In this document: positions 17,128-25,088 of the stretch, in pieces | Position numbering within the stretch: position 1 is the first letter of the stretch | Layout of the letters: each line of letters begins with the position of its first letter | NCBI RefSeq assembly: GCF_001280505.1 | Contig: NZ_LBIO01000037.1 | Coordinates: forward strand, 248,001-312,000 | Direction of reading: 5' to 3' | Length of the DNA: 64,000 nucleotides | Source: Mangrovimonas sp. TPBH4 | GTDB lineage: Bacteria; Bacteroidota; Bacteroidia; Flavobacteriales; Flavobacteriaceae | The notes under the pieces: generated by a model | Told to the model about the DNA's origin: nothing | The model's input: only the letters and a program-made list of their open reading frames with translations | Database searches by the model: none | Program-made: the position numbers and the translations under genes

Positions 17128-17156
17128 TTAGTTAGTTGGTTAGTTAGTTTAGTTAG
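17128..17156. repeat. Short TTAG tandem repeat
   Basis: About seven imperfect copies of TTAG(T) lie directly downstream of the ankyrin gene and upstream of the terminator. No coding role is visible. Confidence 0.5.
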
Positions 17157-17158
17157 AG

Positions 17159-17188
17159 AAAAAAACTCCCTATATGGGAGTTTTTTTG
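17159..17188. terminator. Bidirectional hairpin terminator
   Basis: AAAAACTCCC and GGGAGTTTTT flank a TATAT loop, with a T-run on both strands. It lies between the ankyrin gene and the convergent M48 peptidase gene. The stop codon of the latter falls inside the stem. Confidence 0.85.
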
Positions 17189-17943
17189 TATTTGGCAATG
17201 GCCGCTTTTATTTTTTCAATCCGGTTATCGGGATTGGGGTGTGTGCTTTGGTATTCGGGAACACTGTTAGGACCTGCAGCTGCTTTTAATATTTCCATCA
17301 CACCAATCATTTCTTCGGGTTCGTAGCCTGCATCTATCATCAACATAACCCCAAGGTCATCGGCTTCCAGTTCATCCCCTCTACTGTTGGTGAGTAATTT
17401 TTGCTGACCAATGCCTCCAATCAATTGACCCATATCGGCCCCAACGGATGCTCCTGTGGTCACGGTTTTCCAGAATTCAGTTTCGGCAATGCGCTCTGCA
17501 GAATGCCGTCCCAACACATGGCCAATTTCATGACCTAATACTCCTGCCAATTGAGCTTCATTTTCAAGTCTGGAAAATAGGGCATAGGTAATGAAGACTT
17601 GCCCGCCCGGAAGTGCAAAAGCGTTGATAGTATTGGAGTCTCCCAGGAGGTGAAAATGGTAATCGTACGGGGTTTGACTTGCAATACTGCTTTGTACCAA
17701 TTTGTTGCCCACTTGGGTCACAAAGGCTTGGTATTGGTTGTTGGGATGCAGACCTCCAAATTCTTGTTCCATTTCTGGGGCACTTTGCAATCCAATGGCA
17801 ATTTCCTGATCGGCTGTCATGTTAATAACCTGATCCTTTCCTGTATAGGGATTGGTTTCCATACTGCTACATCGCTTTATAAACGCAAAGGCAACAATAC
17901 AAAGCCCTAGTAGGAGTCTTATTTTTAATCTACCGCTTCTCAT
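17170..17943 (-). CDS. M48 family metallopeptidase
   Basis: This is a zinc peptidase of family M48, with catalytic HEIGH in GVLGHEIGHVLGRHSAERIAE and a downstream ELEADDLGVMLM supplying the third ligand Glu. It resembles BepA/LoiP-type periplasmic proteases. The N-terminus (RLKIRLLLGLCIVAFAFIKRCSS) is a membrane signal without a canonical lipobox. I chose the ATG at 17943; the upstream TTG adds only two residues. No partner gene is evident. The downstream VanY and GNAT genes belong to a separate unit with its own promoter. Confidence 0.92.
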   Translation of the reverse strand: MRSGRLKIRLLLGLCIVAFAFIKRCSSMETNPYTGKDQVINMTADQEIAIGLQSAPEMEQEFGGLHPNNQYQAFVTQVGNKLVQSSIASQTPYDYHFHLLGDSNTINAFALPGGQVFITYALFSRLENEAQLAGVLGHEIGHVLGRHSAERIAETEFWKTVTTGASVGADMGQLIGGIGQQKLLTNSRGDELEADDLGVMLMIDAGYEPEEMIGVMEILKAAAGPNSVPEYQSTHPNPDNRIEKIKAAIAKYKKTPI

Positions 17944-17979
17944 AATCAAATAGTTGTGAAAACTAAATTTACGAAAATT

Positions 17980-18714
17980 TTAGCGTAATAATTCAGGATT
18001 GATATCTAAAACATGCTCCTTTTTATAGGATGAAAGAAGCTCAGGAGTTAGGAATTCAGCCCCTAATAAGTGCTCATTTTTTAAAACTTCATATAAATCC
18101 AATTCTCTGTAGGATTCCAAGTAGGTTTTTGAAAGCGGTTTATAGCTATAATGCCAAGGTTCGTATTTAAACCCTTTTCTGGAAGGATCATTGGTGTATA
18201 CCAGAAAAAATCCAAACCGATTGGCATTGGCATTCATCCATTGCTTCAGTTTATGAAATGCTCCCTGGCCTTCAAAGTGTTCTTCCAATAATAGGTCTCC
18301 GGTAGGCTGAACGGCATTACCGTCAATAATATCAAGGTCAGTTCCCCAATGGTGTCTTGATGTCCCAGGAATAGTAGAATATTCTATAATGGACTTGATA
18401 GCTTCTGGTCCAGCCATGCCCCTAGAGGTGAGCAGGTTGTACTTTCGGTTCCAGATACGTTTTTGATGCTCAAAGTCGCGATAACTCGACACCACTTTAA
18501 TATGGATGCCTGCCTTTAAAGCGTCTGCCGTCATCTTCAAAAAGGATTCATGTGCTTCCTGAAGCAGTTTGTATCCGTTACCGTAAAAGCTAGGGCTACC
18601 TTTGCCCATCAATAATTCACATGAAATGGAATTGGTAGCCCATATTGAATGCGGAAAGGTAGAAAGTGCCATTCCTAATAAGGAAGCCGATTTTATGAAA
18701 TGTCGTCTTTTCAA
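17980..18714 (-). CDS. VanY-type D-alanyl-D-alanine carboxypeptidase (M15), Tat-like signal
   Basis: The C-terminal two thirds match the M15B zinc D,D-carboxypeptidase family. The conserved motifs are VVSSYRDFEHQ, TSRHHWGTDLDI (zinc ligands His and Asp) and EPWHYSY (catalytic Glu and the third ligand His). The N-terminus KRRHFIKSASLLGMALS is a twin-arginine-type signal, which is consistent with a TatA gene in this window. The protein would trim peptidoglycan stem peptides. The start is a TTG at 18714 that overlaps the GNAT stop (TTGA). The next ATG would destroy the signal peptide. Confidence 0.88.
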   Translation of the reverse strand: MKRRHFIKSASLLGMALSTFPHSIWATNSISCELLMGKGSPSFYGNGYKLLQEAHESFLKMTADALKAGIHIKVVSSYRDFEHQKRIWNRKYNLLTSRGMAGPEAIKSIIEYSTIPGTSRHHWGTDLDIIDGNAVQPTGDLLLEEHFEGQGAFHKLKQWMNANANRFGFFLVYTNDPSRKGFKYEPWHYSYKPLSKTYLESYRELDLYEVLKNEHLLGAEFLTPELLSSYKKEHVLDINPELLR

Positions 18715-19169
18715 AGCAATTTATACATGGTGAAATGTAAGCCTATTTTTGGAATATGGAAAGGTTCTCCAATGATTTCGAAGCCATTTTTCTTATAAAA
18801 GGGAACCGCTATTTCTCTGGCATTGCACCAAACAGCATCAGCTTTTAAGTTTCTAAGGATAGTTTCCCCATGTTTGGTTAAGGCTGTGCCCAAATTGTGA
18901 CCTTGCAAATCCTCAAGAACGGCCATCCCGCGCAGTTGGTATTGTGAGGTATTTGACAAAAGAGGCGAACCGTTTTTAAGGTAAGTGACCACTCCAGATA
19001 GCTTATTTTTGTGAAAAAGCCCTAGATGGAAGGTTGTATCTAGCTCGTCCTTGTCAAAAATACAGTCTTCAATAGGGCGTCCAGATCTCAAAACCGGGTG
19101 CCGAACAGCATGTGTTTCCTGAGCAGTAATAATTTTTATAAAAAAATCTTCTTTTGAAGTTTGAATCAA
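18711..19169 (-). CDS. GNAT family N-acetyltransferase
   Basis: The protein has the acetyl-CoA binding pattern YQLRGMAVLEDLQGHNLGTALTKHGETIL (a variant of Q/RxxGxG/A) and the C-terminal AVPFYKKNGFEIIG typical of GNAT enzymes. The substrate is unknown. No ATG exists in frame before the conserved part, so the start is probably the TTG at 19169. A perfect -7 element lies 38 bases upstream. It is translationally coupled to the M15 peptidase gene. Confidence 0.88.
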   Translation of the reverse strand: MIQTSKEDFFIKIITAQETHAVRHPVLRSGRPIEDCIFDKDELDTTFHLGLFHKNKLSGVVTYLKNGSPLLSNTSQYQLRGMAVLEDLQGHNLGTALTKHGETILRNLKADAVWCNAREIAVPFYKKNGFEIIGEPFHIPKIGLHFTMYKLL

Positions 19170-19206
19170 AATATTTGAAAAATAATGGGTTAGATAAAAA
19201 GGGAAA

Positions 19207-19214
19207 CAAACTTA
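19207..19214 (-). promoter_or_regulatory. -7 promoter element of the GNAT-VanY pair
   Basis: On the minus strand the sequence is TAAGTTTG, matching TAnnTTTG, 38 bases before the GNAT start. Confidence 0.5.
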
Positions 19215-19247
19215 AATAAAAAGTTGAATAAAATGAATTTTTCTCTT

Positions 19248-19276
19248 TTGTACATTGAATAGTTTGTATATATTTG
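19248..19276 (+). promoter_or_regulatory. tRNA-Gly promoter with -33 and -7 elements
   Basis: TTG at 19248-19250 and TATATTTG at 19269-19276 are separated by 18 bases, which is the expected Bacteroidota spacing. The -7 element ends 10 bases before the tRNA. Confidence 0.7.
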
Positions 19277-19286
19277 CGCCAGAATT

Positions 19287-19359
19287 GCGGGAGTAGCTCA
19301 GTTGGTAGAGCGTCAGCCTTCCAAGCTGAATGTCGCCGGTTCGAACCCGGTCTCCCGCT
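19287..19359 (+). tRNA. tRNA-Gly (anticodon TCC)
   Basis: A complete cloverleaf can be folded. The acceptor stem pairs GCGGGAG with CTCCCGC (19352-19358), and the D arm contains AGCTCAGTTGGTAGAGC. The anticodon stem TCAGC/GCTGA holds the loop CTTCCAA with anticodon TCC at 19320-19322, and the T arm is CCGGTTCGAACCCGG. CCA is not encoded. A strong promoter precedes it and a hairpin terminator follows. Confidence 0.97.
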
Positions 19360-19360
19360 C

Positions 19361-19392
19361 AAAAAGCTTCACTGAAAAGTGGGGCTTTTTTA
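19361..19392 (+). terminator. Terminator of tRNA-Gly
   Basis: AAAAAGC pairs with GCTTTTT and encloses an inner CAC/GTG stem, and a T-run follows directly after the tRNA. Confidence 0.8.
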
Positions 19393-19410
19393 TTAAATAG
19401 TAGTTAGGGT

Positions 19411-19454
19411 AAAAACGGAGCCAGTTTCTTTTTGGAAATTGTCTCCGTTTTTTA
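19411..19454 (-). terminator. Long hairpin terminator downstream of pepE
   Basis: AAAAACGGAG with CAGTTTC pairs with GAAATTG and CTCCGTTTTT across a short T loop, allowing one G-T pair. It lies 9 bases beyond the pepE stop on the minus strand and has T-runs on both strands. Confidence 0.8.
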
Positions 19455-19462
19455 TTTGGTGA

Positions 19463-20173
19463 TTATTTCAAATGAGATACATCTGTTCCGGTTGGAACTT
19501 CATAAGGTTCTTTTCCATGTTCAAAAATCCTGGCATCCAAACTACCTTTTAAAGTAATCGTGTTTCCCGATACGTGCAGCCAGCTGCCTTCCCTAAGTCC
19601 AACCACTGGTTGAGTGTTGAATTTGTGGAATTCTTGAATTCTGGTCTCTCGGGTTTCACCCATATGGGTACTGCTAGGATCTGGATCCAAATAATGCGGA
19701 TTTAGATTGAAAGGCACAAATCCAAAGGTTTTGAAACTTGGTGGATATACTATAGGCATATCATTGGTGGTGTTCATCGTCAATCCACAGATATTGCTGC
19801 CGGCACTGGTGCCTAGGTAAGGCGTTCCATTAGAAACCGCTTCCTTGATAACTTCAATAAGCCCATGTTTGTAAAGTTGGCTCACCAATACAAAGGTGTT
19901 GCCACCTCCAACAAAAATGGCTTTGGCTTGCTTAACGGCTTCGGTAGGAGAGTCAAATTCGTGGATGCCCTTTACGGTTTTGTTTATTTTGGCAAAAGGT
20001 TCGCTTACTTTGGCAGTATATTCATCGTGCGAAATTCCTCCAGGTCTGGCATAAGGGACAAATAAAATTTCATCTGAGTTCTTAAAAAAGGTGCTTAATT
20101 CCTCCAAAAGATATTCCAAAGGACCGCTTCCATGCAGGGTAGAGGTGCTGGCAATAATTATAGTTTTCATCAT
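19463..20173 (-). CDS. pepE: Peptidase E (alpha-aspartyl dipeptidase, S51)
   Basis: This is a cytoplasmic serine dipeptidase that cleaves N-terminal Asp dipeptides. Landmarks are the strand-turn IFVGGGNTFVLVSQLYKHGL, the nucleophile elbow YLGTSAGSNICGLTMNTTNDMP (Ser within GTSAGS), and a His in the segment NPHYLDPD. The 236-residue length is typical. The gene is isolated, with the terminator just downstream and the divergent CarboxypepD_reg-like gene about 110 bases upstream. Confidence 0.92.
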   Translation of the reverse strand: MMKTIIIASTSTLHGSGPLEYLLEELSTFFKNSDEILFVPYARPGGISHDEYTAKVSEPFAKINKTVKGIHEFDSPTEAVKQAKAIFVGGGNTFVLVSQLYKHGLIEVIKEAVSNGTPYLGTSAGSNICGLTMNTTNDMPIVYPPSFKTFGFVPFNLNPHYLDPDPSSTHMGETRETRIQEFHKFNTQPVVGLREGSWLHVSGNTITLKGSLDARIFEHGKEPYEVPTGTDVSHLK

Positions 20174-20285
20174 TCATTAATTTGTTGTAAATTTAAGTAA
20201 ACATCCCCTTTAACAAAAGTTTATCTAATCATTGAAGTTTATTTAAGACAAGATGTCGTTACTTTATTACATAAAACCAAATTTT

Positions 20286-21101
20286 ATGACTAAAGCTATT
20301 TTGCTCATCAGTTTTTTGTTGCTAAGTGTTCAGGTGCAATCGCAGCAGCTTAACAGAATCATGGTAAATGGAAGGATAGTGGTGGATAGCGATGATATTG
20401 AAGGGGTGACCGTTTTTAATAGAAACTCCAATAAGGGAACTATTACCAATGAAAAGGGGGAGTTTTCCATAAGAGTGGCTGTAAATGATGTTTTGGTGTT
20501 TGAGGCTTTGCAGTTTCAGGAGTTTAAAGTAGTGATAGATAAAGAGGTTATCCAATCTAAGCAGCTAACCGTTTTTTTGGTAGAAGAGGTCAATAAATTA
20601 GATGAAGTAGTGGTGTTACCGTATGACCTTTCAGGAAATTTAATGGTAGATATTGAAGGTGTTCGTATTTATAACGCAGACTTAAAGCGACTTGATTTAG
20701 GTTTGGAAAATATGGAGGAATTCGAGTTTCGAGACAATGCCGATGTTGGAACCGAAAACCTTGTGAAGCATTCCCAAGCGCAAACCATGAAAAACGGCTT
20801 GAACATTAAAAACATTGTAAGCTTGTTGTTGGTGCCTTTGTTTGAATCTCCCAATAATACAAAAGAGGATAAGGTTGATGCAGTGGAGGTTCCTATGAGT
20901 ACTTTTAAGAGTCAGTATAGTGAAGAATTTCTTGAGCAAAATTTTGGGATTCCCAAAGATCAGGTGGATAGTTTTATCATTTATGTGGAAGACAGTGGCT
21001 TGGATTACAGTTTACTGGACGAAGGCAAAGAATTGCAATTCCTTGAATATATCAATGACAAAAGCAAACTATTTTTAAGTACACAGAGTGGTAAAAATTA
21101 G
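20286..21101 (+). CDS. CarboxypepD_reg-like exported protein, first paralogue
   Basis: A signal peptide (MTKAILLISFLLLSVQVQSQ) is followed by a carboxypeptidase regulatory-like beta domain (about residues 22-100). Its typical core is VNGRIVVDSDDIEGVTVFNRNSNKGTITNEKGEFSI, then DVLVFEALQFQEFKVVI and LDEVVV. This is the domain found at the N-terminus of TonB-dependent receptors, but no barrel follows here. The rest is an uncharacterised helical region of about 160 residues. I chose the ATG at 20286 rather than an in-frame ATG at 20253 because it puts the signal peptide at the N-terminus. It overlaps the next gene by 14 bases. Confidence 0.85.
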   Translation: MTKAILLISFLLLSVQVQSQQLNRIMVNGRIVVDSDDIEGVTVFNRNSNKGTITNEKGEFSIRVAVNDVLVFEALQFQEFKVVIDKEVIQSKQLTVFLVEEVNKLDEVVVLPYDLSGNLMVDIEGVRIYNADLKRLDLGLENMEEFEFRDNADVGTENLVKHSQAQTMKNGLNIKNIVSLLLVPLFESPNNTKEDKVDAVEVPMSTFKSQYSEEFLEQNFGIPKDQVDSFIIYVEDSGLDYSLLDEGKELQFLEYINDKSKLFLSTQSGKN

Positions 21102-21861
21102 GAGGCTTTTTTTACTGTGCTACTTTGCTGGTACGGGAATGCTCTGTGCTCAACAAAAGGTTTTGGAAGGTCTTGTTTCCGCAAATGGTGATGTTGAGGG
21201 GATTCATATTATCAATAAAACAGCAAGTAAATTTTCCAAAACAGATGAAAACGGGAGTTTTGTAATTCCGGCAAGCCTTCAAGATACCTTGCAAATCACA
21301 GGTGTTAAGTATAAAACCAAGGAAATAATTATCACTACGGAGATTTTCAATTCAAAAACAATTAAAGTCGCTCTAGAAGACCAAATCAATGAATTGGATG
21401 AGGTGATTGTCGGCAAGGTCTTGACGGGCAATTTAATGCTGGATGTAGAAAATTCAGAAGCCAAACGCGATATCAATTTTTACGATGTGGGCATCCCGGG
21501 TTATACCGGGAGGCGCAAAACCCAAAGTGAACGTAGGCTTTATGAAGCAACGACAGGTGGCGGGATTGTGCCGCTTAACCCAATCATGAATTGGATTTCT
21601 GGACGTACCAAAAGGCTTAAATATTTAATTAAGTTGGAACGTCAGGACCAATACATGGATCAAACCATGTCTGAGTTTTCGGAGATGCTTATGGAAATTG
21701 ATGAGTTGGAGGAATCCCAGAAAATGGAGTTTTTCTATTTTGCTTCGGAAGATGAGCGCTTCATGGAACTCTATAATTTGAATAATGATATGTTGATGTT
21801 TGAATTTCTCAATGAAAAATTGGAAGTCTACAGAAAACGTCTTACTGAGAATAAGAATTGA
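21088..21861 (+). CDS. CarboxypepD_reg-like exported protein, second paralogue
   Basis: This protein has the same layout as its upstream neighbour: signal peptide (about residues 1-20, ending MLCAQQ), a CarboxypepD_reg-like domain (VLEGLVSANGDVEGIHIINKTASKFSKTDENGSFVI through LDEVIVGKVLTGNLMLDV), and an uncharacterised helical tail rich in Glu and Met. Both proteins share the phrase LTGNLMLDVE/LSGNLMVDIE after the beta domain, so they look like a tandem duplication. The start is a GTG at 21088, inside the end of the preceding gene. The first ATG, at codon 18, would remove most of the signal peptide. Translational coupling is likely. Confidence 0.85.
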   Translation: MVKIRRLFLLCYFAGTGMLCAQQKVLEGLVSANGDVEGIHIINKTASKFSKTDENGSFVIPASLQDTLQITGVKYKTKEIIITTEIFNSKTIKVALEDQINELDEVIVGKVLTGNLMLDVENSEAKRDINFYDVGIPGYTGRRKTQSERRLYEATTGGGIVPLNPIMNWISGRTKRLKYLIKLERQDQYMDQTMSEFSEMLMEIDELEESQKMEFFYFASEDERFMELYNLNNDMLMFEFLNEKLEVYRKRLTENKN

Positions 21862-21907
21862 CCGTTAAATATTTTTGAAACACTGAGCATCTAAATAAAC
21901 TACTTAG

Positions 21908-21915
21908 TATATTTG
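21908..21915 (+). promoter_or_regulatory. -7 promoter element of the tatA-like gene
   Basis: TATATTTG is a perfect TAnnTTTG element that ends 4 bases before the GTG start at 21920. Transcription would start essentially at the start codon. No -33 TTG at the standard distance is visible. Confidence 0.55.
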
Positions 21916-21919
21916 CATC

Positions 21920-22207
21920 GTGATACTATCAAGAACATTTTTATTTATAGGGACTACCGAAGTCATGTTCATACTATTTATTGTAGTCATGGTGTTTGGT
22001 GCCGATAAAATTCCTGAAATAGCGAGAGGGTTGGGGAAAGGTATGCGCATGCTTCGCGATGCCTCTACCGATATCAAATCGGAGATTACCAAAAGCGCCG
22101 AAAAAAATGGGATTGATACCAGTATTACCCAAGATGTCCAAGATGAACTTACCAAAGTTAAGGACGATTTGGAGCAATTCACAGGCTCTGTAAGACGTAA
22201 GATGTAA
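21920..22207 (+). CDS. tatA: Twin-arginine translocase subunit TatA/TatE family
   Basis: The 95-residue protein has the TatA layout: a short N-terminus with the conserved Glu before the helix (GTTEVMFILFIVVMVFG), the hinge FGADKIPEIARGLGKGMRML, an amphipathic helix and a charged tail. It forms the Tat pore for folded proteins. The start must be the GTG at 21920, or a codon near it: starting at the ATG of MFILF would remove the conserved Glu. No tatC lies in the window. The nearby M15 peptidase with a Tat-like signal is a candidate cargo. Confidence 0.9.
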   Translation: MILSRTFLFIGTTEVMFILFIVVMVFGADKIPEIARGLGKGMRMLRDASTDIKSEITKSAEKNGIDTSITQDVQDELTKVKDDLEQFTGSVRRKM

Positions 22208-22237
22208 AGTTTTATAGCTGTCCACTAGTTTTCTTTT

Positions 22238-22717
22238 CTAAAACTTAATGCCCAAATTCATTTTAAAACTATTTTGGTCAAACGTATTGTAGTGATAGAC
22301 GTTACTTGGTAGCTCATTGAATCGATAGCTGTAGATGAGGTTTAGATATAGATTGTTATTTGGCATATACTCAAAACCGGTAGAAGCATTGATACCGAAA
22401 CTTCTGTTGCCTGTCCCCAACGAGTCATAGATGTCCAGTTTGGGGCCAATCAAAAAACTGAAAGTATCAGAAAGGGGAATACGTTCGAGAGCACTAAATT
22501 CCGTAAGGGTGGTTTCTGCAGAATATGAAACCTCAATTCTGTGATATACGCCAATATTGTCAAGGAGCATCCCTGTTCTAGCCAAGCCCAAACTTGGGTC
22601 TTGTTGTGAGCTAAAAGGCAAATTTTGTCCTGCACAAAGACTTGTCTTAAAAAGGAATATCACAATGAAATAATAGCGAAACCTGTATAACATTTTGACG
22701 TGAAAAAGGTTATACAT
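22238..22717 (-). CDS. Putative outer-membrane beta-barrel protein
   Basis: The protein has a signal peptide (hydrophobic YYFIVIFLFKTSLCAGQ). Alternating strands follow: GVYHRIEVSYSAETTL, TFSFLIGPKLDIYD, NRSFGINASTGFEYMP, NLYLNLIYSYRFNE and a C-terminal SFKMNLGIKF ending in Phe. This is what small Bacteroidota outer-membrane barrels look like. I do not recognise the family. Two ATG starts (22717 and 22693) are possible and both keep the signal. It is tail-to-tail with the tatA-like gene. Confidence 0.7.
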   Translation of the reverse strand: MYNLFHVKMLYRFRYYFIVIFLFKTSLCAGQNLPFSSQQDPSLGLARTGMLLDNIGVYHRIEVSYSAETTLTEFSALERIPLSDTFSFLIGPKLDIYDSLGTGNRSFGINASTGFEYMPNNNLYLNLIYSYRFNELPSNVYHYNTFDQNSFKMNLGIKF

Positions 22718-22779
22718 TAAAGATAGAAAAAAGAGATTACTTTTTACGGAAAAACAACAATCAGATTAATTGATTGTTC

Positions 22780-23421
22780 CTACAGCTTTCGGCTTATGGT
22801 TAGGCCGTCTCTAATAGGGAGTAATACGGTTTCTATACGTTTGTCTTCTTTCAATAGTTTATTGTATTCCAAAAGTGCCAAGGTTGAAAGGTCATCCTCT
22901 TTTACCTGTTGGATCACTTTACCGCTCCAAAGTACATTGTCGGACAATAAAATGCCACCTTTGTTAAGTCGCTCCACAATTAAATGGAAGTAGTTGACAT
23001 AGTTGGGCTTGTCCGCATCAATAAACACCAAATCGTAAGTAAGGTCCAATTCAGGAATAATTTCCGTAGCATCTCCTAAATGTTGGTGGATTTGAGCGCC
23101 ATAAGGAGACATGTCAAAATATTTACGTTGGAAATCCACCAACTCTTCATTGATGTCAATCGTGTGTAAAACCCCATGTTCCTGAAGCCCTTCTGCTAAA
23201 CATAGGGCCGAATAGCCTGTATAAGTGCCGATTTCCAAAATGCTCTTGGGGTTGATAATTTTTGAAATCATACTCAACAATCTCCCTTGGTAAGGGCCAC
23301 TCAACATTCTTGGCTGCAAAATCTTTTGAAAGGTTTCCCTTGTAAGCTGTTGCAGCAATTCCGGTTCGTCCTCCGTATGGGCAACTACATAGTCGTCTAA
23401 GGCTTCAGGTATAAAATGCAT
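22780..23421 (-). CDS. Class I SAM-dependent O-methyltransferase (CCoAMT-like)
   Basis: The 213-residue protein matches the caffeoyl-CoA/catechol O-methyltransferase family. MLSGPYQGRLLSMISKI is followed by motif I ILEIGTYTGYSALCLAEGL, then LHTIDINEE, YDLVFIDADKPNYVNYF (metal-binding Asp) and GGILLSDNVLWSGKV. Its ATG overlaps the ACMSD stop codon (TAATG), so it is the last gene of the kynurenine cluster. The pathway contains hydroxylated aromatics, but methylation of a pathway intermediate is only a guess. It could be a general enzyme riding on the operon. Confidence 0.9.
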   Translation of the reverse strand: MHFIPEALDDYVVAHTEDEPELLQQLTRETFQKILQPRMLSGPYQGRLLSMISKIINPKSILEIGTYTGYSALCLAEGLQEHGVLHTIDINEELVDFQRKYFDMSPYGAQIHQHLGDATEIIPELDLTYDLVFIDADKPNYVNYFHLIVERLNKGGILLSDNVLWSGKVIQQVKEDDLSTLALLEYNKLLKEDKRIETVLLPIRDGLTISRKL

Positions 23422-24506
23422 TATGATAGAATCTTGTTGATTAAAGCTTGCTTTTTGGATTCGTCGTCACCAAACAGCCATTGTAGGACGTTGTCTTCCC
23501 ACATGGCGTCTTTTTCCTGTTCGTTGATAATCTTTCTTTCAATGGCCAAATCCAAGATTTTCCCTGGATAGGAAGATTGTGTGGCACTTTCCATTTCTCC
23601 CAATGGATAAGGGTCGTCCAAGCCCATTAGCACTTGTTTGGAAGTCTGGTTTTTGATCAAGAGTTCCAAAGAACCCGTGTCATGAACCAAAGTATCAAAG
23701 AAAATGTTCTTATGGCCAACGGCTTTTCGTGGATGCACTTTGCCTTCAAACAAATCGTGTCTACCGTCAAATCCTTGAATACGTCTTCCTAGGTTAATTT
23801 GTGCCAATTGGCCACCGTGCGCAAAACAAACCCGCATGTTCGGGTACTTTTCATAATAACCATTTAAGGTCAAGAAATGGTAGGCATCCGCACATTGGGC
23901 CAGCATCCAAATTAAGTGGAATCTCCAAGACGTGTTTTGTAACTTAATGAATTTTTCTCCATCATAAGGATGGATTTCCACTGCCAAGTTGTACTTGTTG
24001 GCCAATTCAAAAATAGGCTCGTTTTCTTCATCAAAAATACAGCGCCAGGTACCAATGGTGTCCATGTAGTGTGTTGGCAAACACAATAGGTTCATGCCCA
24101 ATTCCTCAACACAACGTTCAATTTCCCAACAAGCACCTCTCACAAATCCTGGGTGTACCACAAATCCACAGGTAAATTTACTTGGATTTTCAGCTTGGAT
24201 TTTTCCGTTGAAATCATTTTGGAATCGTAAGGCCTGCTTCATTTCTTCCAAGCGCAAACCATTACCGTACAGTTGCGATAAATTTAGTACTACGGCATGA
24301 TCGATATTAAAACGATCCATCCATTCCAATTTCTCCTTCAAAAAGAAACTAGAGTCCGTAACCGGTCGGCTCCAATCTTTCTGAAGCATATATTTTCGGT
24401 CCTTGTCTACCCAAAAAATACCTTTGTCTTTCATAAACTGAGGAATCTCTTCTGGATAGGGAAGTAAATGGGAATGGCCGTTAATGCGAAGTTTGCGTTT
24501 TTCCAT
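23421..24506 (-). CDS. 2-amino-3-carboxymuconate-6-semialdehyde decarboxylase
   Basis: This amidohydrolase-fold protein has the N-terminal zinc site HxH (His11, His13 in NGHSHLLP), EIHPYDGEKF, VCFAHGGQL and the C-terminal LMGLDDPYPLGE Asp. Together with its neighbours (HAAO, aminomuconate semialdehyde dehydrogenase and deaminase) this identifies it as ACMSD. ACMSD decarboxylates the unstable product of 3-hydroxyanthranilate cleavage and commits it to degradation instead of quinolinate and NAD synthesis. The 361 residues are slightly longer than the usual 335-340. It is 33 bases downstream of the dioxygenase gene and overlaps the O-methyltransferase. Confidence 0.88.
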   Translation of the reverse strand: MEKRKLRINGHSHLLPYPEEIPQFMKDKGIFWVDKDRKYMLQKDWSRPVTDSSFFLKEKLEWMDRFNIDHAVVLNLSQLYGNGLRLEEMKQALRFQNDFNGKIQAENPSKFTCGFVVHPGFVRGACWEIERCVEELGMNLLCLPTHYMDTIGTWRCIFDEENEPIFELANKYNLAVEIHPYDGEKFIKLQNTSWRFHLIWMLAQCADAYHFLTLNGYYEKYPNMRVCFAHGGQLAQINLGRRIQGFDGRHDLFEGKVHPRKAVGHKNIFFDTLVHDTGSLELLIKNQTSKQVLMGLDDPYPLGEMESATQSSYPGKILDLAIERKIINEQEKDAMWEDNVLQWLFGDDESKKQALINKILS

Positions 24507-24539
24507 GGGTGGGTGATGAGCTAGTGTTTTGGTTTGGGG

Positions 24540-25076
24540 TTATTCTTCGGTTTTTACAGGTGTTGGTGGTTGCATAACGTGCCCGCAATTGTTGCAAGTG
24601 CGCTTTTCCAAATCGCCATAATATTTATCAAAAATTACAGGCATATCGGTTTCAATGTTATCCAACGGAAACTCTTCGCGATACAGTTGCTCGTTGCAGT
24701 TTTCGCAATACCATTCCAAGGCATCATTCACACCTTCGGCCCTTGGGTATTCAATCACCAAACCAACCGTATTGGCTTTACGTTGAGGCGAATGCGGCAC
24801 ACCCGGAGGCAACAAATAAATGTCTCCTTCCTTGATTTCAATATCTTCTGGTTGGCCATCGTTCATGATGCGCAATACCATATCGCCTTCCAATTGGTAG
24901 AAAAACTCAGGTGTTTCGTTATAGTGATAATCTTTTCTACTGTTGGGGCCGCCAACAACCATCACTATATAGTCGCCATTAGGCCATACACATTTGTTGC
25001 CAACGGGCGGTTTTAATAAATGACGGTTTTCGTCAATCCACTTTTTAAAATTTAATGGGCTTACCAATTTACTCAT
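24540..25076 (-). CDS. nbaC: 3-hydroxyanthranilate 3,4-dioxygenase
   Basis: This cupin enzyme opens the ring of 3-hydroxyanthranilate with O2 to give 2-amino-3-carboxymuconate semialdehyde. The Fe(II) ligands are His51 and Glu57 (KDYHYNETPEFFYQLEGD) and His95 (PPGVPHSPQRK). The C-terminal rubredoxin-like iron site of the bacterial enzyme is present: Cys124 and Cys127 (YCENC), Cys161 and Cys164 (CNNC). The 178-residue length fits. It sits between the SDR and ACMSD genes. A dispersed-type repeat lies in the 90-base gap upstream. Confidence 0.96.
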   Translation of the reverse strand: MSKLVSPLNFKKWIDENRHLLKPPVGNKCVWPNGDYIVMVVGGPNSRKDYHYNETPEFFYQLEGDMVLRIMNDGQPEDIEIKEGDIYLLPPGVPHSPQRKANTVGLVIEYPRAEGVNDALEWYCENCNEQLYREEFPLDNIETDMPVIFDKYYGDLEKRTCNNCGHVMQPPTPVKTEE

Positions 25077-25088
25077 TACAATATATTT

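Noticed and set aside
17128..17156. TTAG tandem repeat as a regulatory or CRISPR-like array
   Set aside because: The unit is only four to five bases, lies just before a terminator after a single gene, and looks like simple sequence slippage.
24534..25016. A 160-codon plus-strand open frame opposite the 3-hydroxyanthranilate dioxygenase gene
   Set aside because: It is the antisense shadow of a well-supported gene with complete metal-ligand motifs, and its translation shows no recognisable domain.
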